DNA of 43,981 nt, taken from Defluviicoccus sp. GTDB lineage: Bacteria > Pseudomonadota > Alphaproteobacteria > MPNO01. Each line of letters starts with the position of its first letter. The stretch's first letter is position 1. Position numbers and translations under genes: made by a program. The notes beneath the pieces were generated by a model, which worked only from the letters and a program-made list of their open reading frames with translations, did no database searches and was not told where the DNA came from. Where the stretch lies: contig JAPPIT010000035.1 of assembly GCA_028820505.1 (NCBI GenBank), forward strand, positions 1-43,981, written 5' to 3'. Shown one piece after another: positions 8,136 to 16,131 of the stretch.

Positions 8136-10163
8136 TTACGCTTTCGCACGGGCCCGCGCGGCGTCGGCCACCGCTTCGGCCGTCAGCCCGAAATGTTCGT
8201 AGAGATCGCCCTGCGGCGCCGAGGCCCCGAACCCCGTCATGCCGATGAAGGCGCCGTCGGCGCCGATGTAGCGGTCCCAACCGAGCCCGCACGCGGCCTC
8301 GATCCCGATGCGAACGGCGTCGCCTCCCAGCACCGACCGGCGCCACGATTCGGGCTGTTCCTCGAACAATTCCCAGCAGGGAAGCGAGCTTACCTGGGTC
8401 GGGATTCCCTCCTTTTCGAGGATTTCCCTAGCCGCGACCGCGATGGAAACCTCCGACCCGGTCGCCAGCAGCACCGCGCGAGGCGTGCCGCCGCCTGCCG
8501 CCGCGAGTACATAGCCGCCCTTCGCGCCGAGACCCTTTTCGTGATCCGGGCCGCGCAGCGCGGGCAGCGCCTGGCGGGTGAGCGCCAGCACGGAGGGCCC
8601 GGTCCCGTGCTCAAGCGCGGCGGTCCAGCACTCGGCCGTCTCCACGGCATCCGCCGGACGAAAGACGCGCACGTTCGGCATCGCGCGCAGGCTCGCAAGG
8701 TGCTCGACCGGCTGGTGGGTCGGTCCGTCCTCGCCCAGCCCTATGGAATCGTGGGTCAGCACGTAGATCGCCCGCTTTCGCATCAGTGCGGCGAGGCGAA
8801 GCGCCGGCCTCAGATAGTCGGAGAAAATCAGGAAGGTCCCGGCATAGGGGACGATGCCGCCGTGCAGCGCCATCCCGTTCATCGCCGCGGCCATCCCGTG
8901 CTCGCGGACGCCGTAATGGATGTAGCGCCCCGAGAAATCCTCCCGCGTGACGATGCCGGCGTCCCTGAACAGGGTGTTGTTCGATCCGGTCAGGTCGGCG
9001 GAGCCGCCGATCAGCTCCGGCACCAGCGGCGCGATGACGTTGAGCGCCTCGCCCGAGGACTGGCGCGTGGCGCGCCGGGGCGCGCTCTGGACGAGCTCGT
9101 CGATATGGGCGTCGAGCGCCGCTTGCCAACCGTCGGGCAGGCCCCCGGAAACCGCGCGGTCGAACGCGGCCCGGCGGTCCGCCGGCAGCGCATCCCGACG
9201 GGCGCGCCACGCCGCGTGCTCCGCTTTCGATCGTCTCCCCGCCTCCCGCCACGCGGCGGCGACGTCTTCCGGCAGCTCGAAGGGCGGGAGGTCCCAGCCG
9301 AGCGCCTTGCGCGCGCCGGCGATCTCTTCCTCGCCCCGCGGCGCGCCGTGCGCCCGGGGGGCCCCCGCGTTGTTGGGCGCGCCTTAGCCGATGAGGGTCC
9401 TGCAAGCTATGAGGGACGGGCGTTCGTCGGCCGGCGCCGCCTTGCCGCCGGCCCCGACCGCATCCGGGTCGTGGCCGTCGACCGCGCCGGTATGCCAACC
9501 GTAGCTCGCGAAACGCGCCGGCACGTCATCGGCGACCGAAAGCGCGGTCGGGCCGTCGATGGAGATGGCGTTGTCGTCGAACAGCACGATCAGCTTGCCG
9601 AGCCCGAGATGGCCGGCGAGGGAAGCCGCCTCGTGGCTCACCCCCTCCATGAGGTCGCCGTCCGAGGCGACCGCCCAGGTCCGGTGGTCGACGACCTCGT
9701 CGCCGAAACGGGCCGCGAGGATGCGCTCGGCGAGCGCCATCCCGACCGCCGTCGCGATGCCCTGCCCGAGCGGGCCGGTCGTGGTCTCGATCCCCGCCGC
9801 GTGGCCGTATTCCGGGTGACCGGCGGTCCGGCTGCCGAGCTGGCGGAACCGGCGGATCTCGTCCATCGTCATGTCGGGATAGCCGGTCAGGTGAAGCAGC
9901 GCGTAAAGCAGCATCGAGCCGTGGCCGGCGGACAGGACGAACCGGTCCCGGTCGGGCCAATCGGGCTCGGAAGGGTCGAATTTGAGATAGCGCGCGAACA
10001 GCACGGTCGCCGCGTCGGCCATGCCCATCGGCATTCCCGGATGGCCGGATTTCGCCGCCTCGACCGCGTCCATGGCGAGCGCGCGGATCGCGTTTGCCAT
10101 GCGCCGCGGCGCAACTCCGGGGGCGCTGCCCACGGTTGCCGCCTGCCGGGTGGTGGTCGTCAT
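8136..10163 (-). pseudogene. tkt: transketolase, interrupted by one in-frame TAA
   Basis: The frame encodes a complete transketolase (about 675 codons) with one TAA at 9386-9384. The N-terminal part has [47 protein letters not shown] and the ThDP motif SDGDLMEG...[10 protein letters not shown], ending at CRTLIG. After the stop the same frame continues GAPNNAGAPRAHG, through GWDLPPFELPEDV, to GGSADLTGSNNT, EDGPTHQPVEHLA and the family C-terminus. The stop falls where intact enzymes have IGYGAP or similar, so a TAC/TAT tyrosine codon to TAA change explains it; the frame itself is preserved. The truncated N-terminal product would lack the pyrimidine-binding domain and be inactive. A sequencing error, a genuine recent mutation with another tkt elsewhere, or readthrough are all possible. 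The ATG at 10163 is likely; one at 10178 is in frame. Confidence 0.88.
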
Positions 10164-10299
10164 GACGGTCTCACACAAATGAACGCGCGAGCGCGATGCC
10201 GCACGGTGAAGGGTAATCGAATCGGGGCCCTCGGGGGGCGCCGCAATGTGTCCCCGACGCGGCGGCGATGCAAGCCCGCCGGCTCGCTGTAGGACGTAT

Positions 10300-11826
10300 T
10301 CAGCGCGCCGCCGTAGCGAGCGGCACGCCGAGCTTCGCGCGCCGGGTCAGCCAGGGGCTCGGGCGGTAGCGCGGATCCCGGTAAAAGTCATGGAGGGCTT
10401 CGAGGATCGCGAGCACCCTGACGGGACCCAGATAGTCGCCCCAGGCGATCGGCCCGCGCGGGTAGGCAAGGCCAAGCTCGACAGCGGCGTCGATGTCGGC
10501 GGGCTTCGCGATCCCCTGTTGGGCGATGTCGCAGCCGATATTGACGATGGTGGCGATCACGCGCTGGGCGACGAAGCCGGGACTGTCCCCGATGACGGTG
10601 ACCGGCGTGCCGTCGGCGGCGAGCAGCGCGTGCGCAAGGTCGCGCCAGCGCGGCTCGGTCACCGGCGTGGTCATGACGGTGCGCCTGCCGTCGAGCCCGA
10701 ACGCGGTGTCGACGGCCACGGTGCGCTCGGGCGGAAGGCCCTGGTCGAGCGCGGTCGTCGTCGCATCAGCCCCCGTCGGCGTGACGATGCAGAGCGTGCC
10801 CGGGCCGGGGCTCGCGCCGCTTTCCATTTCCGCCGCGTCGGCGACGGCCGCCATCGCGGCGGCCTGGCCGTCGGGGTCCGCCGGGCTCACCCAGACCGGA
10901 GCGGGGGCCGCTTCGGGAATCTCCGGCGGCTCCACCGCCGCCTTCCTGCCGTCCTCGTAGGCATAGAACCCCCGGCCGGTCTTGCGCCCGTAGAGCCCGG
11001 CCGCCATGCGCTGGCGCGCGATCGGCACCGGGCGGAATCGCGGCTCGTCGTAGAACTGGCGGTAGATCGATTCCATCACCACGCCGGACACGTCGAGCCC
11101 GGTCGTATCCATCAGCTCGAACGGGCCCATGCGGAAACGGGTGCCGCCCTCGCGCAGGATGTCGTCGACATCCCGCGGCCCGGCGATGCCCTCCTGGACG
11201 ATCCTCAGCCCCTCGGTGCCGAGCCCGCGCCCGGCATGGTTGACCAGAAACCCCGGCGAATCCTTGGCGCGCACCGGACGATGGCCGCAGCGCCGCGCGA
11301 CGGCGTCGAGCGCGTCGCCCACCCAGGGCGCGGTCAACAGCCCGTCGACCACCTCGACCACCTTCAGGAGCGGCACCGGGTTGAAGAAATGCCAGCCCGC
11401 GACGCGCTCCGGCCGCTTGCAGTCGGCGGCGATCGCCGTCACGGAGAGCGACGAGGTGTTGGAGGCGAGAATGCAATCGTCGGAGACGACGGTTTCGAGG
11501 TCGGCGAACAGCCGCTGCTTGGCCTCCAGCTCCTCGACGATCGCTTCGACCACGATATCGGCGCCCGCCATGGCATCGAGCCCATCGACGATCGCGAGTC
11601 GCCCTGTCGCCGCCTCCGCCGCGCCCTCGGTCATGCCGCCCTTCTCCGCGGCCCGGCGCAGCATCCGCGCGACGAACGCGGACGCCTCCTCCGCCGCGCC
11701 GTCGCGCGTGTCGTACAGCCTGACCGCGATGCCGCCCGCCGCCGCGATCTGGGCGATGCCCCGACCCATCGTGCCGGTGCCGATGACGCCGAGCGCGAGA
11801 TCGGGCGATTGCGGATCGATCGACAT
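10300..11826 (-). CDS. 3-hydroxyacyl-CoA dehydrogenase (two-domain, PaaH-like)
   Basis: 508 residues. The N-terminal NAD-binding motif is [30 protein letters not shown] and [16 protein letters not shown] are the conserved catalytic and CoA-site segments, and [16 protein letters not shown] begins the C-terminal domain. A second C-terminal domain ([17 protein letters not shown]) duplicates the fold, as in PaaH/PaaC-type enzymes of about 500 residues rather than the 280-residue single-domain form. It oxidises 3-hydroxyacyl-CoA with NAD. It starts 10 bases downstream of the enoyl-CoA hydratase gene, behind an AGGGAG site, so the two form an operon for beta-oxidation-like steps such as the lower phenylacetyl-CoA pathway. 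Confidence 0.9.
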   Translation of the reverse strand: MSIDPQSPDLALGVIGTGTMGRGIAQIAAAGGIAVRLYDTRDGAAEEASAFVARMLRRAAEKGGMTEGAAEAATGRLAIVDGLDAMAGADIVVEAIVEELEAKQRLFADLETVVSDDCILASNTSSLSVTAIAADCKRPERVAGWHFFNPVPLLKVVEVVDGLLTAPWVGDALDAVARRCGHRPVRAKDSPGFLVNHAGRGLGTEGLRIVQEGIAGPRDVDDILREGGTRFRMGPFELMDTTGLDVSGVVMESIYRQFYDEPRFRPVPIARQRMAAGLYGRKTGRGFYAYEDGRKAAVEPPEIPEAAPAPVWVSPADPDGQAAAMAAVADAAEMESGASPGPGTLCIVTPTGADATTTALDQGLPPERTVAVDTAFGLDGRRTVMTTPVTEPRWRDLAHALLAADGTPVTVIGDSPGFVAQRVIATIVNIGCDIAQQGIAKPADIDAAVELGLAYPRGPIAWGDYLGPVRVLAILEALHDFYRDPRYRPSPWLTRRAKLGVPLATAAR

Positions 11827-11836
11827 GCCGTGCTCC

Positions 11837-12622
11837 CTACGAACGCCGGAAATCCGGGGCGCGTTTCTCTCTGAACGCCGCCCTTCCTTCCGCGAAATCG
11901 GCCGTGGTGAAGTTCGAGGCCTGGCCGAGCGCTTCCATTTCGAGCGCCGCTTCGAGGCTCATCGGCGCGAGCCCGATCTGTTGCTTGGCGAGCGCGAAGG
12001 CGAGCGCCGGCATGGCGGCGAGCTCCTGCGCGCGCTCAAGCGCAACGGCCTCGGCCCCGCCTTCGGGCGCGAGCTCGTCGGCGAGACCCGCTTCCACCGC
12101 GTCCGCGCCGCGCATCATGCGGGCGTAAAGCAGGATCTGGCGCGCCCTGGCGGCCCCGACGCGGCGCGGCAGGGTGTGCAGGATCGCGTAGTCGGGGATC
12201 AGCCCGATCTTGAAGAAGGGAAAGCCGATCGCGCCGGTCTCGGCGAGCACGACGGTATCGGCGAGAAGCGCGATGCCCGCGCCGGCGCCGACCGCATAGC
12301 CCTCGACGGCGGCGACGACGGGTTTCTCGGCTTCGGCGATCAGCCGGACCATGCGGTGGTTCGACTTCATCCGCGCGCGCCCCGCCGCGGCGTCCAGCCC
12401 CTCCATCGACGCGATGTCGCCTCCGGCGCAGAAATGCCCGCCATTGCCAGCGAGGATGACGGCGCGGACCGACGAATCCTCCAGCACCGACTCGATCCCG
12501 GCGATCAGCGCCAGTCGAAGCTCGGGATCGAGCGCGTTGCGCTTTTCCGGCCGGTTGAGGCCGATGCGGGCAATCCCCTCCTCCGGCCGATCGATCATCA
12601 GCACGGGCTTTTCTGCACTCAT
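11837..12622 (-). CDS. enoyl-CoA hydratase/isomerase, PaaG-like
   Basis: 261 residues with the crotonase oxyanion loops AGNGGHFCAGGDI and EGYAVGAGAGIALLAD. At the positions of the two hydratase glutamates this protein has alanine/glycine (GAGAGIALL) and phenylalanine (FPFFKIGL), but it keeps an aspartate in GLIPD, the residue used by PaaG-type isomerases. An isomerase acting on a ring-derived acyl-CoA is therefore more likely than a standard hydratase. The pairing with a PaaH-like dehydrogenase immediately downstream supports this. Residue comparison was done by eye. ATG at 12622. Confidence 0.82.
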   Translation of the reverse strand: MSAEKPVLMIDRPEEGIARIGLNRPEKRNALDPELRLALIAGIESVLEDSSVRAVILAGNGGHFCAGGDIASMEGLDAAAGRARMKSNHRMVRLIAEAEKPVVAAVEGYAVGAGAGIALLADTVVLAETGAIGFPFFKIGLIPDYAILHTLPRRVGAARARQILLYARMMRGADAVEAGLADELAPEGGAEAVALERAQELAAMPALAFALAKQQIGLAPMSLEAALEMEALGQASNFTTADFAEGRAAFREKRAPDFRRS

Positions 12623-12701
12623 GTCCAGGGCCTCTATTGCCGGTCGGCGCGACTATCCCGATTCGCCTGTGCGGGAACAAGGTGAAGGATCGCTGGCGTC
12701 C

Positions 12702-13145
12702 CTAACGAAGGGCATGCGTCAGGAAGGGGTTTCGAACCGTCACCGTGCCGTACATGCGGCCATGTTGAAAGTCCTCGGTCAGCAGTTCCTCGATGCCATG
12801 GACTTCCGCATACGCCCAGAGGTGTGCGTCGAACCAGGACAGGCGGTACGCCGCCGCGCCCCGTAGCGCCATCCGCAGCACGGCTTCATCGGGATAGAGG
12901 ATCGGGAACTGCATCATAAGCTCTTCGGCCTCCCGTCGCGCGTCCGCGGCGTCGAGCAGCCGGTCTTCCGGAGAGCCCCGGGTCGTTGCCGCGACGAACT
13001 CGACGATCGCCTGGTGGGGGATGCGCGCGGTTCCCTCGGCAATTCCGTCGCGCAGGACATCGGATGCGATAGACCGCTTGTCCGGAAATCGGCTGTCGTA
13101 ACGATAGACCAGTATATTGGTGTCAATCAGCGTCCTGGGGGCCAC
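12702..13145 (-). CDS. PIN-domain ribonuclease toxin (VapC-like)
   Basis: 147 residues. The four acidic positions of a PIN nuclease are visible: D8 in LIDTNILVY, E49 in HQAIVEF, D106 in WFDAHLWAYAE and D125 in LLTEDFQHG. Such proteins usually cleave tRNA or rRNA when freed from their antitoxin. The GTG at 13145 is preceded by GGAGGAA with good spacing and overlaps the end of the AbrB-type antitoxin gene by 23 nt, which supports the start and co-translation. An open frame continues upstream in the wrong phase for the antitoxin and is ignored. Confidence 0.85.
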   Translation of the reverse strand: MAPRTLIDTNILVYRYDSRFPDKRSIASDVLRDGIAEGTARIPHQAIVEFVAATTRGSPEDRLLDAADARREAEELMMQFPILYPDEAVLRMALRGAAAYRLSWFDAHLWAYAEVHGIEELLTEDFQHGRMYGTVTVRNPFLTHALR

Positions 13146-13419
13146 GCTCGTAGAGTTCCTCCCGGGTCCAGCCGCGAGTCTCGGCGCGACGTGCGGGTCG
13201 ACCCGCATCGCGCGCCCGCTGGCGGTCGGTTGCGGCGTCGAACAGGCGCAGCCGCGCCTCGGTGCCGAGACCTCCGGCCGCCGCATCGACACCGGCGGGC
13301 ACCACGCGGATGACTTCGCCCGCCTCTTCGAAGCGGATATCGTCGCCGGGCTCGATTCCGTAACGTTCGGCGAGCGCCTTGGGCAGCGTAACCTGAAGCT
13401 TGCTGGTGACCTTGCTCAT
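13123..13419 (-). CDS. AbrB/MazE-type antitoxin
   Basis: 98 residues. The N-terminal 45 residues (SKVTSKLQVTLPKALAERYG, then IEPGDDIRFEEAGEVIRVVP) form a swapped-hairpin AbrB DNA-binding domain. The C-terminal half, rich in Arg, Ala and Glu, would wrap around the PIN toxin. It presumably represses its own promoter through the inverted repeats next to its start codon. The ATG at 13419 overlaps the stop of the DUF123 gene (ATGA). There is no spaced Shine-Dalgarno sequence (AAGGAT directly touches the ATG), so translation may be leaderless or coupled to DUF123. Confidence 0.85.
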   Translation of the reverse strand: MSKVTSKLQVTLPKALAERYGIEPGDDIRFEEAGEVIRVVPAGVDAAAGGLGTEARLRLFDAATDRQRARDAGRPARRAETRGWTREELYERGPQDAD

Positions 13420-13841
13420 ATCCTTGTTTTAGTAAGGATATTGTCCTTGTCAAGGGCAATCGACGTCAACGCGTCGACGATATCGGGTTCCACCGCCAGG
13501 AGATGCGCCTCGCAGCGCCGGCAATCGGAGGCGCCGAAGCGGGCTATCGGGACACTTGCGCCCGTTGCCGCGGCGACGATGGCGCACTCCCGCCCGCCGG
13601 GAAACGCGATGACTCGTTCGACCGCCGCCGCCTCTGTCAGGCGATCGATGTGCCAGACCCGGGCCTTGCCCCGGCGCAGATGCCGGGCGACGCGGGCGCG
13701 GATGCCGCCGGGACCCCAGGCACTGCCGGCGTAGAGGTAGAGCCCGGCGGGCAGCACCGGGCGACCGAGGGTTCGGATGTCGAGCCGGATGTCGCGGGCA
13801 AGCCGGAGGATCAGCGCGTAGGCGCCCGGCGCGTCGGGCAT
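13416..13841 (-). CDS. DUF123 (GIY-YIG-related) protein
   Basis: 141 residues from the ATG at 13841. PGAYALILRL, LPAGLYLYAGSAWGPGGIRARVARHLRR, WHIDRLTEAA and RECAIVAAA match the DUF123 family, which is found fused to or near endonuclease III in archaea and bacteria and is distantly related to GIY-YIG nucleases; its biochemical role is unknown. Its cysteine pair DCRRCEAH near the end also fits the family. The start lies 6 bases after the lipoate-ligase-like gene stop. The final codons double as the promoter/operator of the toxin-antitoxin pair, so the C-terminus may have been altered when that module arrived. Confidence 0.75.
   Translation of the reverse strand: MPDAPGAYALILRLARDIRLDIRTLGRPVLPAGLYLYAGSAWGPGGIRARVARHLRRGKARVWHIDRLTEAAAVERVIAFPGGRECAIVAAATGASVPIARFGASDCRRCEAHLLAVEPDIVDALTSIALDKDNILTKTRI
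13418..13453 (-). promoter_or_regulatory. candidate promoter and operator of the AbrB/PIN pair
   Basis: On the minus strand TTGACA (13453-13448) is followed after 16 bases by TAAAAC (13431-13426), a plausible -35/-10 pair. Overlapping the -10 is a perfect 8-8-8 inverted repeat, ATATCCTT / AAGGATAT (13418-13441). A second, nested repeat AAGGA-tattg-TCCTT lies at 13434-13448. This layout fits autoregulation by the antitoxin. A start site about 7 bases after the -10 would be at or next to the ATG (13419), implying a leaderless mRNA. The element lies within the 3' end of the DUF123 reading frame. Confidence 0.55.
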
Positions 13842-13846
13842 GGGGT

Positions 13847-14959
13847 TCAGCGCGCGCCGTCCCAAGGCCGGCAATCGGCGAGCGCCGCCTCGAATGCCGT
13901 CATCAGATCGTCCACCGCGATGCCGGCGAACTCCACGTCTTCGCGAGCGAGGAAGGTTTCGACGGACTGGCGAAGGGGGTCCGGCTCGGCCGGAACGCCG
14001 CCCAGCGCATGCTCGAGCCAGGCGATGCTCTCCAGCGGACGCGGGTGCCAGTCGCCGTTGACGATGGCATCCACCACGCGGCCGTCACGGATCGCGAGCG
14101 TCGCGCGGATCATCCCGCCCGGCGCCTTCTCGCGGCCCCGTCCCAGCATGTCGCCGGGTCGAAGCGTATCGGCGAAGCGGATTCGCTCGGACTTGCCGAA
14201 CAGCCAGGCCTCGGTATCGAGCTCGGCGCGAAAGGCATCCGCGTAGCGCCGTTCCGTCGCGCCGAGCGTCCCCCGCTCAAGCCCGGACTCGCCGAAAGCC
14301 CGCTCGGTGCAGGCTATCGCGAACGCCGTCAGCTCCGCTTCGTCGATCTCCCGTCCCGCTTCCCTCTCCAGCCATGTGAAACGCGATTCCAGCGTCTTCA
14401 GCGCCTTGTCGCGCACCTTCTCGGGCGGCATCGGCATCGCCTTCCCTGCCAGCCCCGTGTCGATGGGCTTCACGTTGACGACGATGCGGAGCGTCATCGC
14501 CCCGTCCTCGATCTTGAGCGAGGCGGGAACCAGCTTGCGCCCCTCGACCTGGATGTCGTTGAGCGGGCGGTACTCCGCCGGGAAGTCGTACCGGTCGCGG
14601 AACACGTCGGCGACCGCGCCCAGGATCTTGCGGAACGCCTCCTCCGTCGTGCCCGGGATCTCCGGATGGGAGATGGGTAGGAAATAGATCAGAAAGGCCG
14701 ATCCGGTGCCGGCATAGATCGGCCCGCCGCCATTGACGCGGCGGCGGAAATCGATCCCGTTGGCGCGGCAGAAATCGAGATCGAGCACCTGCTCCGGATC
14801 CTCGTTGACGCCGATGGTGATCGAGTCGGAATCGAAGACGTTAAGGAACACCGTCGGCGGCGCCTCTCCGCGCACCACCGCTTTCTCGACCGCGGGCGAC
14901 ACCGAGACCGAGAAATCGGCGTAGGAGCCGCGGTCGACGACCAGCCGCCAGGCGCTCAT
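13847..14959 (-). CDS. lipoate-protein ligase A family protein
   Basis: 370 residues. Segment FDSDSITIGVNEDPEQVLDLDFC, then RRVNGGGPIYAGTGSAFLIYFLP, correspond to the substrate-binding part of LplA/LipB/BirA-fold ligases (consensus RR-x-S/N-GGG). LNDIQVEGRKLVPASLKIEDG contains the invariant lysine region for lipoyl-AMP. It is predicted to attach lipoate or a related acyl group to a carrier lysine, or to be a divergent acyltransferase. The ATG at 14959 overlaps the stop of the CoA-ligase-like gene (ATGA), so the two are coupled. No lipoyl-domain protein is nearby, so the target is unclear. Confidence 0.8.
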   Translation of the reverse strand: MSAWRLVVDRGSYADFSVSVSPAVEKAVVRGEAPPTVFLNVFDSDSITIGVNEDPEQVLDLDFCRANGIDFRRRVNGGGPIYAGTGSAFLIYFLPISHPEIPGTTEEAFRKILGAVADVFRDRYDFPAEYRPLNDIQVEGRKLVPASLKIEDGAMTLRIVVNVKPIDTGLAGKAMPMPPEKVRDKALKTLESRFTWLEREAGREIDEAELTAFAIACTERAFGESGLERGTLGATERRYADAFRAELDTEAWLFGKSERIRFADTLRPGDMLGRGREKAPGGMIRATLAIRDGRVVDAIVNGDWHPRPLESIAWLEHALGGVPAEPDPLRQSVETFLAREDVEFAGIAVDDLMTAFEAALADCRPWDGAR

Positions 14960-16131
14960 GCGCCGCCCCTGCGGTCGACCGTCACCGGGCCGTCGTCGAG
15001 CGCCGCGGCGACCTCGATCCGGTCGGCGCCGATCAGGGTCTGGCGCCTGAACCGCTCGGCGACGGCTTCCAGCGCATCGTCGTCGGCCCTCCCCTCGAGG
15101 GTCAGCGCGAGCCGGTCGCGGCCCCGCTCGGACTCGACGGCGATACGGTACTTGCCGGTCAGCCCCTCGATGCCGAGAAGGACCGCGCCGACCTCGGACG
15201 GGTAGATCTTGACCCCCTTGACCTTCACCATCTCGTCGGTGCGGCCGAACACCACGCGCGGCAGGCTCACCGTCCGGCCGTGCACCGGCGCCGTCGTCCG
15301 ACGGACGGTGAGGTCGCCGGTGCGGTAGCGGACGAGCGGCTGCGCCTCCTTCGCCAGATGGGTCAGCACGAGCTCGCCGCGTTCTCCGTCCGGCACCGGT
15401 TCGAGCGTTTCGGAGTCGATCGCCTCGGCATGGACCAACTCGTCGAACACATGGACGCCCTCGCCGCCGGGGAAAGTCCGCGCGACCGGCAGGAACTCGG
15501 ACAGCGAGAAGGCGTCGACCAGCGTGGTTTCCGGCATCGCCGCCCGCACCCGGGCATAGAGCGCCTCGTTGCCGGTGAACGGCTCGCCGCCGGCGAAGAA
15601 CACCCTCGGCGGCTTGAGCCCCGCCTCGATCAGGCGCAGCGAGAAGCTCGGATTGCCGGCCAGCACGGTGACGCCGTGGCCGTTGCACAGCTCGGCGGCG
15701 CGCTCCGCTTCGCCGGGTCCGAGCGGAATGCAGGCGACGCCATGCGCCTCCATCTGCGACTGGTAGAACAGGCCGGCGACGAACAGGTGGTAGCCGAAGG
15801 TCACCGCGCAGACGTCGCCTTCGCCGATGTCGCAAGCGGCGAGATGGGTGCCCGCCGCAGCGATCATTCGGTCGAGGTCGCCCCGGGTCTGGAAGACCGG
15901 CACCAGGGACGGGCCCATCGGGGTCAGGTTGACGCGGACCGGCTTCGCCCCGCCGAACGCGCCGTAGCCGAGCTTTCGCATCTCGGTCGCAAAATCCGCC
16001 CGTGTCGTGAGCGGCACGGCGGCGGCGAATTCTTCCTCGTCCGCCACCGCTCCCGGCAGACGCCCGCGGTAGAACGGATGGTCGGCCAGTCGCGCGAGCG
16101 TCCGGTTTAAGGCCTCCGCCGGGAACGCCAT
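14956..16131 (-). CDS. phenylacetate-CoA ligase-like adenylate-forming enzyme
   Basis: 391 residues, somewhat shorter than PaaK (about 430-440). Visible features are PFYRGRLPG near the N-terminus, FFAGGEPFTGNEALY, LVRYRTGDLTVRRT (the R-T-G-D adenylate motif) and FGRTDEMVKVKGVKIYPSEVGAVL, as in PaaK. The usual glycine/serine/threonine-rich P-loop (SSGTTG) is not obvious; the corresponding region reads TPMGPSLVPVFQTRGD, so ATP binding may be altered. Its ATG (16131) overlaps the stop of the ThDP enzyme gene, and its stop overlaps the lipoate-ligase-like start. It may activate the acid made by the ThDP enzyme, or be a non-canonical acyl-AMP enzyme. Confidence 0.8.
   Translation of the reverse strand: MAFPAEALNRTLARLADHPFYRGRLPGAVADEEEFAAAVPLTTRADFATEMRKLGYGAFGGAKPVRVNLTPMGPSLVPVFQTRGDLDRMIAAAGTHLAACDIGEGDVCAVTFGYHLFVAGLFYQSQMEAHGVACIPLGPGEAERAAELCNGHGVTVLAGNPSFSLRLIEAGLKPPRVFFAGGEPFTGNEALYARVRAAMPETTLVDAFSLSEFLPVARTFPGGEGVHVFDELVHAEAIDSETLEPVPDGERGELVLTHLAKEAQPLVRYRTGDLTVRRTTAPVHGRTVSLPRVVFGRTDEMVKVKGVKIYPSEVGAVLLGIEGLTGKYRIAVESERGRDRLALTLEGRADDDALEAVAERFRRQTLIGADRIEVAAALDDGPVTVDRRGGA

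Noticed and set aside
8611-9498. A frameshift as the explanation for the broken transketolase
   Set aside because: The conserved residues before and after the stop are in one and the same frame; only the TAA codon interrupts it, so no frameshift is needed.
7542-10292. A 916-codon plus-strand frame opposite gap and tkt
   Set aside because: It shows no family motifs, has the composition of an antisense frame, and runs opposite clearly conserved enzymes.
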